A program made the translations under genes and the position numbers. 64,000 nt of DNA from Aporrectodea caliginosa (Eukaryota > Annelida > Clitellata > Crassiclitellata > Lumbricidae), in NCBI GenBank assembly GCA_020284085.1, contig JACEVL010000285.1, positions 473,177-537,176 on the forward strand, read 5' to 3'. The notes under the pieces were generated by a model. It saw only the letters and a list, made by a program, of their open reading frames with translations, made no database searches and was not told the origin of the DNA. Position 1 is the stretch's first letter. Each line of letters starts with the position of its first letter. This document shows positions 21,021 through 33,762 of this stretch, one piece after another.

Positions 21021-21370
21021 GTGGAGAAGATCCTGTTTGTGCATCGAATTTCGCCTCTTTAGATCGTCCGATGTCAGACGAATACGAGATAATGCCATAT
21101 GCATATACGGATGGCTACGACAAGATAGAAGACATCAACGAAGATATCGATATCCCGATACAGTTTCCTGGACGAGAAGGCGCTCTACCTACACCAGGCT
21201 ATGACCGTTTATTGTCACAAACAAGAATACCAACCGTCTATACCCCGATTGACAACTATGAACAGCCAATGGACAGAGAAGATATCGAGATAAGCCCAGG
21301 TCACATGCCAGAATCTGATCAGTACCGTATGCGTGCATCGATAAGTGATTTGCAGATGAACATAGCGTAA
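21021..21370 (+). CDS. Cytoplasmic-tail exon with ITAM-like tyrosine motifs
   Basis: A phase-1 acceptor at 21,020 opens 116 codons to TAA 21,370. The peptide begins GEDPVCASNFASL and is acidic and tyrosine-rich. In exon residue numbers: YEIM at 21, YDKI at 32, YDRL at 61, YTPI at 74. YEIM and YDKI are 7 residues apart, and YDRL and YTPI 9 apart; both resemble an ITAM (YxxL/I, spacer, YxxL/I), though the first has Met at +3. YxxM can also bind PI3-kinase SH2 domains in known receptors. With the transmembrane exon this predicts a phosphotyrosine-signalling Ig receptor. The motifs are visible; signalling is inferred. Confidence 0.7.
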
Positions 21371-21459
21371 CGTCCATGTGACACTACCAGCTTATATTCA
21401 GCTCATCGGCGAAACAGAAGAAGTTTCCTTTAAAACATTTTTAATTGCTTCTGTTTCAG

Positions 21460-21597
21460 GACAGAAAATCAATCAGTATATCGTCAAGCGATTCAGTAAA
21501 CGAAACTCCGTTTTATATTAAAATGAATTTAGTTGCCATAAAAGATGAATCACCTGAAGAAATTCCTCCATCTACTTATAGATCAGTGAAGATATAA
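21460..21597 (+). CDS. Candidate alternative last exon
   Basis: After an acceptor-like CTTCTGTTTCAG (ending 21,459), 45 codons are open to TAA at 21,597: DRKSISISSSDSVNETPFYI, then an ESPEEIPPSTYRSVKI end. The serine- and glutamate-rich content and the terminal YRSV resemble a cytoplasmic tail. The phase is 0 rather than 1, so it does not splice simply to 18,589; it could follow an unseen exon, or be 3' UTR. A similar peptide (DDDIPEEIP) recurs about 100 bases later. Confidence 0.3.
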   Translation, partial: DRKSISISSSDSVNETPFYIKMNLVAIKDESPEEIPPSTYRSVKI

Positions 21598-22413
21598 CTA
21601 AAGACAATTATACCCGGAAAAATGTCTTCACCCTACATAGAAATCAGGAGAGATGTAAAAGATGACGATATCCCTGAAGAAATTCCATAATCTTATCTCA
21701 AAATTACAGATGAACTAAACTAAATCGATGGCCAGATAATTATCTTCAACAGTCTTCATTTATGTTTGGAATCTTAACTTGGGAAGAATAAAGAATCCTC
21801 TGAGACACTGCAATACTCTGTCGTTTAATCTTTGCTAAAATATGGCGATTGCAAAATAAAATGCGTTTCATTAATAACCCAGACAGTAACACTGAGCACA
21901 TAACTGGTCCGCACTGTACGTGTCACTGTTGGAAACTGGTGGAGATGACTGATGACTAACTAAATGTCAGAGGAAAGAACACTGCACATTTCCCACACAA
22001 CACATAAGCTTAGAAATTTAAAATGCACAGTGCAGATCTTCACGTTACAGTGTCAAAGACTATTCCAACAAGAATACTTAGAATTTGTGAACATATTTCA
22101 AGCTGCCACGCCAGGCAAGACGACATGATGGCACTCCGAGCAATGATAACCTACCTGGTGTCGTCAACTCGTTTGGACATCGGCTGTAGAATCCAATCTC
22201 CGGACTACCTTACTCTGATTTATTTCTGAAATAACAGGATATCAAATGTAAAAAAGCCAGTCAATCAGGCAGATAAGCTACAGAATTCTGTATTCTCTAT
22301 AATATATTATGTGTACCTCTCAAGTAAACCAATAAAGACTAAACCACAGCGAAAAAACCTTCGGAATGTTGCAGATAGCTGCTTTCTGACTCGTGCTGCT
22401 GCATGGCCTATAT
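21598..22413. other. Likely 3' region of the receptor, nothing further recognised
   Basis: AT-rich, with AATAAA-type words near 21,788 and 21,853 that could serve polyadenylation. No other gene-like features are visible up to the MITE at 22,414. Confidence 0.4.
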
Positions 22414-22780
22414 CAGGGGTCTCCAAAGTTTTCCAGCAGGGGGGGGGGCCACATTGCTGCCTTTCTAAAGCTCCACGGGCCAAAACTCCGAAGAAAAAAT
22501 CGCGAATGAAGTAACTTTAAACATACTATTTATTCCTGAGGTCTGATGCAGTGCAGAATTTCAATGCAGATATCAATAACAATCAAGATGGTTTCTCATT
22601 AGTCCTGATTAGTGTGCAAACAGCGACATGGATTGTGGCAATATGCATGCCAGAGTACAGCGGCGTTAAAATTTTCAATTTTCCCAATTTAGTTTGTTTC
22701 TTCAAGGAGAGTTCCGCGGGCCACATTAAAGGCCTTAGGCGGCCGGATGTGGCCCGCGGGCCGTACTTTGGAGACCCCTG
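22414..22780. mobile_element. hAT-type MITE (367 bp)
   Basis: A 16-base perfect inverted repeat, CAGGGGTCTCCAAAGT at the left and ACTTTGGAGACCCCTG at the right, is flanked on both sides by the identical 8-base duplication GCCTATAT (22,406-22,413 and 22,781-22,788). Ends and TSD length place it in the hAT superfamily. There is no transposase. Confidence 0.95.
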
Positions 22781-23186
22781 GCCTATATGGAATTATGGAT
22801 GTATGTTTATTTGTAAGGTAGAAGTGTATTTAGCGTATTTAATTCACGATGCTGCCAGCCGAGTATTATAGCGTATTTTATTATTTCTCTTATGTGGCTG
22901 CGTAAATGGAAGCTGGATTGATAAAAAAATTGTTTGCCTAAATGGAAGTTGGATGATGAAAGTAGATCTTTGCTAAAATAGAAGCTAGATTGATAAAAAA
23001 AGCGTGGAGTTTAGCGTCATAAATGACCAGCCAGTACATAGGTTTCAGCGCTGGTCGAATACAAGTCGGGAGTGACGAAAATAATTGTTCCTAAATAGAA
23101 GTGGGATTGACGAAATAATTTTAGCTTAAATAGAAGTGGGATTGATCGAAAAAAACTTGCTTAAATAGAAGCTGGATTCATTACGG
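22781..23186 (+). repeat. Degenerate ~36-bp minisatellite, array 1
   Basis: From about 22,905, AAATAGAAGCTGGATTGAT-like units recur (six recognisable) with spacing near 36 bases and A-rich spacers ending TTTGCTT or TTAGCTT. One gap near 23,010-23,095 holds unrelated sequence. The same unit forms arrays 2 (30,265-30,740) and 3 (57,583-57,950), both in reverse orientation. Confidence 0.75.
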
Positions 23187-23189
23187 TTA

Positions 23190-24582
23190 GGGGCCGTCCA
23201 TAAATGACGTCACGCAATTTTGGCCGATTTTTAACCCCCTCCCCCTCGTCACACTTCGTCACAAAAAGTAACACCCCTCTGAAAATGACGTCACAAAGCT
23301 CTGACCACCCCTTAATGCAAATTTCCATGGCGAAGCAAAATGCTTCTTCATGGCAGTGTTATTTCAGTTATGGTTTTTCAGTTACAGTTACAGTTATAGT
23401 TATCTAATTTATGATTTTTCAGTTAAAGTTATAGTTACAGTTAACTGAAATCAGATTTTTCAGTTTCAGTTATTTTTTTTATTTTTCAGTTACAGTTTCA
23501 GTTATTTCTCTTTATTTTTCAGTTATAGCATCAGTTATTTTTTTCACAAGTCATGACTAATGACACACTGACCACAAGTATTCTGAACAGTTACCAGAAA
23601 TATTTACGCAGCAAATCAATGCGATTTAACGTATTCTCAGTTTACTCTAAGAAAAACACGATGTTCCAGATTAACACTTGCTCTGTTCCGACAATTAGAG
23701 TGCCACACTCGTGGTTCATAACGTCCTTGCCAGCAACGGTGTGAGCACAACATCGACTTTTGTCGTCTGCGGCTTCGTAAAAAAAAACCACACGCCACTT
23801 TCTACTTTTCGACCACTACTTAGCTTTAACATTATTCTCGTAGTCGTGGATTGTTTTACGAATTTACGGTTTAGCGCCAACGACAACACAACGAAAGAAG
23901 AAGGAACCGGAAGTGAAATGAGCATAGAAAATTGAAAGGGAACCAGAAGTGAAACTAGCATAGAAAACTGAAAAGAAACCAGAAGTGAAATGAGTATAGA
24001 AATTTTCTATACTCATTTCACTTCTAGGCTTATATTAGAAAACTGACCGTAGACTAGAGTAGGGTTAATCATTCAAAAAGTAAGTAAGAAAAACACTCAT
24101 GTTTTATTTTTCAGTTAACTTTTTTTATTTTTCAGTTATTCAGTTTTCGTTTTTCAGTTACTATTACAGTTTCAGTTATTCAGTATTTTTCAGTTTCAGT
24201 TACAGTTACAGTTAACTGCAAGACATTTTTCAGTTATTTTGCTAATTCAGTTACAGTTACAGTTAATAGAAATAACACTGCTTCATGGAACAAATAGAAA
24301 AGGCATGAATATTTTAAAATCTAACGGTGACCAAATATTGAAATAATTAGAAAATTATTAATAATGGTGCCCGTATACATTAAAATAATTAAAAAACTAA
24401 TGAAAATTTAATCCTCAAAATTAGTGCTGTTATTATTAACATTAAATTGTTTTATTATTGTTAAATTTAATAACATAGACCTGGTGTGACGTCACACTTC
24501 CCAGACCCCCCCCCATGTCACACATCGTCACAAATTTCCCACCCCTTCCCCTAGGTGCGTGACGTCATTTTTGAACGGCCCC
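23190..24582. mobile_element. PIF/Harbinger-like non-autonomous element
   Basis: Inverted ends GGGGCCGTCCATAAATGACG (left) and, read inward from the right, GGGGCCGTTCAAAAATGACG, flanked by TTA on both sides (23,187-23,189 and 24,583-24,585). A 3-base TWA duplication is typical of PIF/Harbinger elements, and this terminus is one I associate with the ISL2EU-like group. The subterminal parts hold GTCACA-rich inverted blocks. The core is interrupted by a younger hAT element. Confidence 0.8.
23354..24280. mobile_element. Nested hAT non-autonomous element
   Basis: Flanked by a perfect 8-base duplication CTTCATGG (23,346-23,353 and 24,281-24,288). It starts CAGTGTTATTTCAGTTA and ends AATAGAAATAACACTG. 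Subterminal regions are arrays of CAGTTACAGTTA / TTTTTCAGTTA, mirrored at the other end. The centre has a short inverted pair around 23,975-24,025 (GAAATGAGTATAGAAA / TTTCTATACTCATTTC). It sits wholly inside the PIF/Harbinger-like element, giving an insertion order. Confidence 0.93.
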
Positions 24583-24816
24583 TTATCATGAAAATCATTT
24601 AAATATAAAATACGCTAAAATACACGTCTACCATTTTAATCAGGATTGAATGATATAATCTTTGCTTCAACGATTTGAATGGATTATGGACTTATTATGC
24701 AAATAAACGGATTTCTCAAAGAACTTTGAAAATGTGTAGAACAAGAGTTCAATATTGCGATCGTAGGCTACGATTAGTGTAAAGCGAAAACAGACAAAGA
24801 CGACAATATAGAATAG

Positions 24817-27153
<2,337 letters not shown>

Positions 27154-27196
<43 letters not shown>

Positions 27197-27759
27197 CATT
27201 CGTTTAATAAGAAAACAGGTTGTCGTACCGCAACCTGGTACAGATTATGAAAAAAAGAGACAAAGACTAATGTAGGCTATTCGTTACTATCAATGCTAGG
27301 GTATCATAGGATGTTATTTTCTATAAAAATACAGCGATTTTGGAGCTATTATTTTGAGATATAGCGCAGAGACTTGGTGCTCCGAAACTTACCTCTAATT
27401 CTGATGCAGTATTGTATACGTTTAATAAAGGTGAAAACAGCGATCAAAATTATTCGAAAATCCGCGACACCATGGTCCAACGTGTATAAACAGGGACTGA
27501 AGACTACGAAGCGGACAAGATCGATAACTAAATATGCCTGGTTTATAATAGAGCACACTTGTTGAGAGCCATAGCCAAGAGGCACGGGTCGAGTTCAAGA
27601 CCTGACAGTAGACTGGTAATGGTTTTATGAGGTATTTGCTATGCACCTTGCCATGAGTTTTATTATCATTTGCTAAAGACAAACTTTAGGCTACATGATG
27701 TACTTGATAATTGACATGATAATTTGGCATGATAATTGAGAAGCTACTTATACGTAGCG
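27154..27759. other. TA microsatellite then unassigned sequence
   Basis: TA repeats fill 27,155-27,194; the remainder has short open frames on both strands without domain signatures. It ends with the duplication ACGTAGCG (27,752-27,759). Confidence 0.6.
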
Positions 27760-28140
27760 CATGGGCGCCCGCACGTTGGGGCAAGGGGGCACTTGCCCCC
27801 CCCTGGATTTTGAATCAATGTATGTAAAATTAAGAATAGGCCTATTAGTAATTTTAAATACTTGAAATAGGTTATTCTGACATTTCGTTGCTTTATTGGT
27901 GACTTATACAAATTGTAAACTGAGGTAAAGACACCGGATCATCAGTTAAACAGCATGGCATTGATTTATTATAGCATGTAGTGTATTCGATGTTTCGTCC
28001 GTGCCCCCCCCCCCCCGGTTGCGTGGCAAGGGCGAATGAGAGAATAAAGACATGAGTATTAAAGCTGCTTGCAAAGAGAACATTTGAACGTATGCCTATA
28101 TAGATACATATAGACATATACAAAATTACACATGTACCGC

Positions 28141-29640
28141 TATATGTTACAGGCAAATGTAAAATCAGGGATTTTGTAAAATGCCTGAAATTTTTAGGCA
28201 ATTTGTAAAATCCCCAATTCACTCGGGCACTTTAAAAATCCCTGAAAACCAGGGATTTTGTAAATCTCCCTGAAATCTGATGATGAAAATTTGACAGATT
28301 GCCTGAAAGTGACGAAAATTATCGAAGTTTTACAAAATACCTGAAAAAACCAGGGATTTTGTAAAATCCCTTAAATCTGATGATTACAGGCAATGTGTAA
28401 AATCAGGGATTTTGTGAAATTTTAGGCAATTTGTAAAATCCCCAATTCACTCAGGGCACTTTATAGAAATCCCGATATAAAAAACCAAGGATTTGGCTGC
28501 GTGTCCGACATGTCCGCCGGCTATTTTTCAAGTCAAGTGGTCGGGGACGTAACTTGTTTGTTCCCTTCCCCTTAGGAGCCTAAATAGAGCTTTGAGTTGT
28601 CGCGGCGGATTGTCAATTAATAAGAATAAATAAATAAATAAAATCAAATAAATAAATATAATTAAATTTATTTATTTAATCAATTAATTTATTAATTAAA
28701 TTTAATATATAAAAAAAATTAAAAATAAATAAATAAAAATAAATAATTAATTAATTAAATTATTAATTATCTAATTAATTAAATGATTTAAATAATTAAA
28801 TTTATTTATTCATATAATTATTTATTTAATTTTATTTTTTTATTTAATCAATTAATTAAATTTAATTAATTAATTTATTGATTGCATAAATAAATTTAAT
28901 TAATTAAATAATTAAATTTATTTTTTACCTATTTATTTTATTTTATCTGTTTGTTTATTTATTTATTTATTAAATTTAATTAATAAAATTAATTGATTAA
29001 ATAAATAAAATTTGTTAACTAATTATTTAATTAATTAAATTTAATTAATTAATTAATTGATTTAAATAAATTTAATTATATTTATTATTTATTTATTTAT
29101 TTGATTTTTATTTATTTTTATTTATTTATTTGATTTTATTTATTTATTTATTCTTATTAATTGACAATCCGCCGCGACAACTCAAAGCTCTATTTAGGCT
29201 CCTAGGGAAGGGAACAAACAAGTCACGTCCCCGACCACATGACTTGAAAAATAGCCGGCGGACATGTCGGACACGCAACCAAATCCCTGGTTTTTTATAT
29301 CCCGGGATTTTATAAAGTGTCCGAGTGAATTGGGGATTTTACAAATTGCCTAGACATTTCACAAAATCCCTGATTTTACACATTGCCTGTAATCATCAGA
29401 TTTATGGGGATTTTACAAAATCCCTGGTTTTTTCAGGTAGTTTGTAAAACTTCGATAATTTTCGTCACTTTCAGGCAATCTGTCAAATTTTCATCATCAG
29501 ATTTCAGGGGTTTTACAAATCCCTGGTTTTTTTCAGGGATTTTGTAAAGTGCCCGAGTGAATTGGGGATTTTACAAATTGCCTAAAATTTTCAGGCATTT
29601 TACAAAATCCCTGATTTTACACATTGCCTGTAACATATAT
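28141..29640. repeat. 1.5-kb palindromic (foldback) element
   Basis: The two halves are near-perfect inverted repeats over almost the whole length: TATATGTTACAGGCAAATGT at the left mirrors ACATTGCCTGTAACATATAT at the right; GCGGCGGATTGTCAATTAAT at 28,600 mirrors ATTAATTGACAATCCGCCGC at 29,155. Each arm has four to five copies of a TTTTACAAAATCCCTG-type motif, and the centre (28,620-29,160) is TAAAT-rich and itself self-complementary. It could form a hairpin with arms of about 700 bases. It resembles foldback/MITE elements; no coding. Confidence 0.9.
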
Positions 29641-30264
29641 ATGAGACATCAATGGCACACACATTTGTGGGTGAAATCACAGAATGGTGAAATCCAGCTT
29701 GATATTTTGACACTTCAATCGCATCGTATCTTATCTGGACATCTATAAAGCGCCTCTCGTAGTTTGGACTATTCCAGAGGCTCTGTCAGCAAGGAAGCCC
29801 CGGGAAAAGAGAAACGACTTCAGGGAACGAGTAGCCGAGGACAGAGGCCCGGGAAGCATATTACGAAAGTAGGCTACACATGGAAATTGATCCAAGGGAA
29901 TCTTGCAACCAATCAGAAGTCGCCATTTCAGTAATAGTATTCACTGCGTGATGAATATTCATTACGGCTATGCGCGCTGCTTAAATCGATAAACAGTAAA
30001 CATCAGTTCGTAATAATATTTTGAACTTAAATTGTTAAATTCCAAAATTACAGATTACATTAAAGCATTGCCTGCAGATTACACATAATTTTATAGGTTA
30101 TCGAAATCCACTGGCGACTACTCCGACGTGGAAAGTAATAATTAAAAAGCGATCGTTCATGTTAGTCTCCGCGTAGACCTGTTATGGATGACAAGTAGGC
30201 TAATCAGTGATATGGAAGCGTTATTTCGCTTTATTAGGCCCTATAGGTAAAAGTGTTTATCCAA

Positions 30265-30740
30265 CTTCTACTTTCTCGATAATTTTTTCATCAATCCAGC
30301 TTCTATTTAATGAGTAATAATTTTTCATCAATTCCACTTCTATTTAAGCAAAAATCATTGGTAGGCCTACTTGTTTTTTTATTCACCGCCAGATTTTTAT
30401 TCTATTTAAGAATTATTTTCCATCAATCCAACTTCTACTTTGACAAGAATCCTTTTAATCAATCCAGCTTCTATTTAAGCAAGAATTCGTTTAATCAATC
30501 CAGCTTCTATTTAAGCAGAAATTATTTGTCACCCATAAAACTTCTATTTAAATAGGCTAAGAAATATTTTTCATCAATCCAGCTTCTATTTAAGCAAGAT
30601 GATTTTCATCAATCCCACTTCTATTTAAGCGACAATTATTTTCATCAATCCAACTTCTAGTTTAGCAGGAATTATTTTCATTAATTCAACTTCTATTTAA
30701 GGAAGAATTCTTTATATCAGCCCAACTTCTATATAAGCTA
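30265..30740 (-). repeat. ~36-bp minisatellite, array 2
   Basis: About twelve units with core ATCAATCCAGCTTCTATTTA (reverse complement of array 1), spaced by A/T-rich segments that vary (GCAAGAATTCGTTTA, GCAAGATGATTTTC, GCGACAATTATTTTC). Conserved core and variable spacer alternate regularly. Confidence 0.85.
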
Positions 30741-30773
30741 CGTGAATTGCCTACGGTCGAAGGTGACTCTACC

Positions 30774-32399
30774 CAGGCTTGGACTGGGCCGGCGGGAAAA
30801 CCGGGAGATTCCCGGTGGGCCGGTAGGCGCGCCCAGAATAGAAAAACATATGATTAAAAAATATTATGATATTCTACTTCTTAATTCTAATTTAATAATG
30901 ATGTTCGGTATAGAGCGATAAATTTCCTGGATTCTTTGACTCGTTTTAAATTAATGTATTTTGACAGCGCAATTGCTTTGGAAAGTGTTTGAGCAAAAAC
31001 TCGGTTACCTCAACATTTCTAAACAAACGGCATATGGACATCCTATAAGCCTATAAGATGGTTCAAGTTACTATCAATAAATTAAGCAAAACACATCGAA
31101 CTTTTGATCTCATGTTTGAAGCAGCGACACATTTTTTTATAGCTGACCAACAGTGAACTAGATAAAAGAAATCTCGACATTGATTCTTTTTAGACTGCTT
31201 TGAAACAGAAAGGAATTAGATCAAGAAAAAAATCGCCAGATGAATCCGATAAAGACCAGCCAATCGAAAATTCGAAAGATAAATTTCGAGTAAATGTTCA
31301 TAACATAGTAATGAAACCAATTAGCCTGTTAGTAGGGTTTGAAGCAGAGATTCTCTGAGCATGGTATACCCTTTATACTGACTTGTCTTGTTTAGATCCA
31401 AAAAAATTTGCACAAATTATGATAAGTGTTCCCATGATAGACTTAAGCACCTTTAGTCTATCACTGGAAATACTTATCAAAATTTCTGATGTAAGTGAGT
31501 TCCCAGAGGATTTGATGACAGTGTAACAAAAGAGCAGCTGCAATAGGCCTAGGAATTATTGGACTTTGCAATGAAATGGGAAAGTTTAAAAACTAGGCCT
31601 ACTATTGAAGAAAACTATAAATTTCACACTAAAATAAGAGACATAGAAAGTGAAACAGTCCCAATGGCAGAAAACAGCAACAGAAATAAATGCAAATCGT
31701 GCAGAAAATTACTGTTTGCTGTACCACGTTCTTCTTAAATTCAATTCACTTATTCTGGCTTAGGCCAATTCAAATTTGCTTAAATTTGTTTTTATGTTAT
31801 CCACAAGTTGCCTGTGAGCGGTCATTTTCGAAATTGAAAAACATTTTGAGCAGATCAAGAAATTTATTAAGCCAGTCAAGTTTAGAGTCTTTCATGCTGA
31901 TGGCTTGTGAAAAGGACCTTCTCAGTCTATCGCAGAGTTAATAATGATAACATCGTTGACGTTCTGGTGTCAACTAGTGATACGATGAGAAAACTGCTTG
32001 TGTGATTGTGAAATTGTGTCTACTAATTCTATCATGATGCTAAGTTTTTTAAATAAACCAAACTGTGCACAGTGCACTACATAACTACATAATGCACCAG
32101 TTGGTTTCAAACATAATTACGAATTTACGACAAATCAGAAATTAAAACGCACGTGTTTAGGCCTATTTGTTAATCTTTTAATATTCATTTAGGCCTAACA
32201 ATATTAATGCATTTGGCCAATAAATAACTAAAACGTCCTTCATTTTATGTTAAATGTTACAAAAGCATTGGCGTGCGGGGCACCACTCAGACTCACTTAT
32301 CTGATTATCCTGAAAAGTTTCGCGATTTCCGACCTCGATAATGTTTGGCCGCCCATGACCAAATTTCCCGGGCCGCTTTTGCAAGCCAGTCCAACCCTG
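30774..32399 (+). mobile_element. hAT transposon with decayed transposase
   Basis: Starts CAGGCTTGGACTGGGCCGGC and ends GCAAGCCAGTCCAACCCTG, flanked by the perfect 8-base duplication ACTCTACC (30,766-30,773; 32,400-32,407). Plus-strand transposase remnants lie at about 31,270-31,930. The C-terminal dimerisation motif is clear at about 31,800-31,925 (QVACERSFSKLKNIL, then SQSSLESFMLMACEKD), as in hAT elements related to ZMYM1-like genes. Stops and frame changes make it inactive. Confidence 0.93.
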
Positions 32400-32644
32400 A
32401 CTCTACCGTGTGCACGTGATCCTTCGCACTATCTTATGTCTGGCTAGACCGCTAGCGGCTAGAGACAGATGCAGCATGAATATTCATTAGGCAAATTCAC
32501 GCTCATCGTCTGATTGGTTGCGAGATTCCCTTGGATCAATTTCCGTGTGTACTTTCGTAATATGCGCCCGGGAAGTGTTTAAAAGTTGTGTGAGCCAACC
32601 TCAACCACGTACAGATTTGAGGTGGATAAAATTATCCATTAAAA

Positions 32645-33300
32645 ACTATGTCACTATCCATTTCCACGTATTTTATATATATATATATATATATACACAC
32701 TCCAATTCTCCCAGCCCTCCTATTGGCTATTCGTCTAGTTGTTCACAGTCCAACCAACCACGCCTCTCAACCCGCTCTTCTTCCGCCCTAACACTTCCCC
32801 GTCCAACATCAGTCATGCACCTCATTGCTAAAATTTACAAATCGCTCCACAGCCATAGCAATCTCTGGCGCCAGAATTACGAAAAATATCAGATGCTTCC
32901 TACTAACTCACTAAAACCTCATCTCTTTCATTCTTGCTATCTCTCCCAGTCCCAGTTCTCTCACTGAAAACCGAAAACGCTGCTCTTTCACAAATCTTAT
33001 CCTGATACCTCCTCTTCTTGCTTCACTTGCACTTCAATTCTGAACACCATCCACTAAATTGCGCGTGTCATAGAAGCATAGACGCCTGACTGTCTGCCTG
33101 CCTGTCAGTGCCTGAGCGGCACCTGTGGCTATCGATTTTGTTTATGATTATATAATATTATTATTATTTTGAATGAGCGACTGTGAATAAGCTGGTTCCA
33201 GCGACTTATAGTTTTTGTGGGCACTGAAGAAATCTCGAGATTACGATTTTGATTACGAGTAGATCAAGACAGATTTTTTCCGTGGAAGAAAATAAAATTT
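32645..33300 (+). mobile_element. LINE-like 3' remnant
   Basis: After a short TA run (32,676-32,695) the plus strand reads as a decayed LINE C-terminus (AIRLVVHSPTNHASQPALLP, THLISFILAI-like pieces) and then untranslated tail with ATTACGATTTTGATTACGAG near 33,242, the same ATTACGATTACGA tail type seen at 35,795. Many stops; the family is uncertain. Confidence 0.4.
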
Positions 33301-33660
33301 ACAAGAATTTGGTCATCTAGTGCCATATGTAAAAAGTTTCTTATACATATTTAGGCTGTGGCGAATTGTTTGTAAATGTTAAATGCAATTTCAAAAGTTA
33401 AAGTAGTGTGCACTTGTTTAGATGTACTCACCATTACATCTCCCTGCTGATGACTTGGAAAACGACAGGTAAGACCGTTTAAGTGATTTCAAAGGGGTTC
33501 GCTAGACTTTGCAGCACTTTCTTTATTTATCAATTTTATTTAGGCCTGTTCAAAATTATTTGTAATCCAACGTAGCCTACACTCGAATGGAGTCTCTAGA
33601 AGAACTGATCTATAGCCTCCATTCTTCTCGCACTCTGAGAGCCCACACAGGCTGAATATT
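33300..33660. other. Unassigned sequence
   Basis: No coding region or repeat structure recognised before the TA microsatellite. Confidence 0.4.
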
Positions 33661-33661
33661 A

Positions 33662-33664
<3 letters not shown>

Positions 33665-33739
<75 letters not shown>

Positions 33740-33762
33740 GCATATATATATGTATATATATA
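33665..33762. repeat. (AT)n microsatellite
   Basis: About 35 uninterrupted AT dinucleotides to 33,734, then interrupted AT-rich sequence including TATATGCATATATATATGTA. Confidence 0.97.

Larger units (their letters stand above)
29845..32575. mobile_element. Inverted-repeat pair enclosing array 2 and a hAT element
   Basis: The sequence around 29,845-29,960 (CCCGGGAAGCATATTACGAA, then GAAATTGATCCAAGGGAATC) recurs inverted at about 32,490-32,575 (GATTCCCTTGGATCAATTTC, then TTCGTAATATGCGCCCGGGA). About 110 bases align by eye. They may be terminal repeats of one element interrupted by array 2 and the hAT at 30,774, or two separate copies of a repeat. No target duplication was identified. Confidence 0.55.

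Noticed and set aside
27374..27565. Basic 63-codon plus-strand frame
   Set aside because: No family match by eye, no splice or promoter context; an opposite-strand frame overlaps it equally well.
30265..30740. CRISPR array
   Set aside because: Core-spacer alternation is regular, but cores drift, there are no cas genes, and the context is an animal genome.
33540..33743. Tyrosine/isoleucine frame at the TA repeat
   Set aside because: Microsatellite translation.
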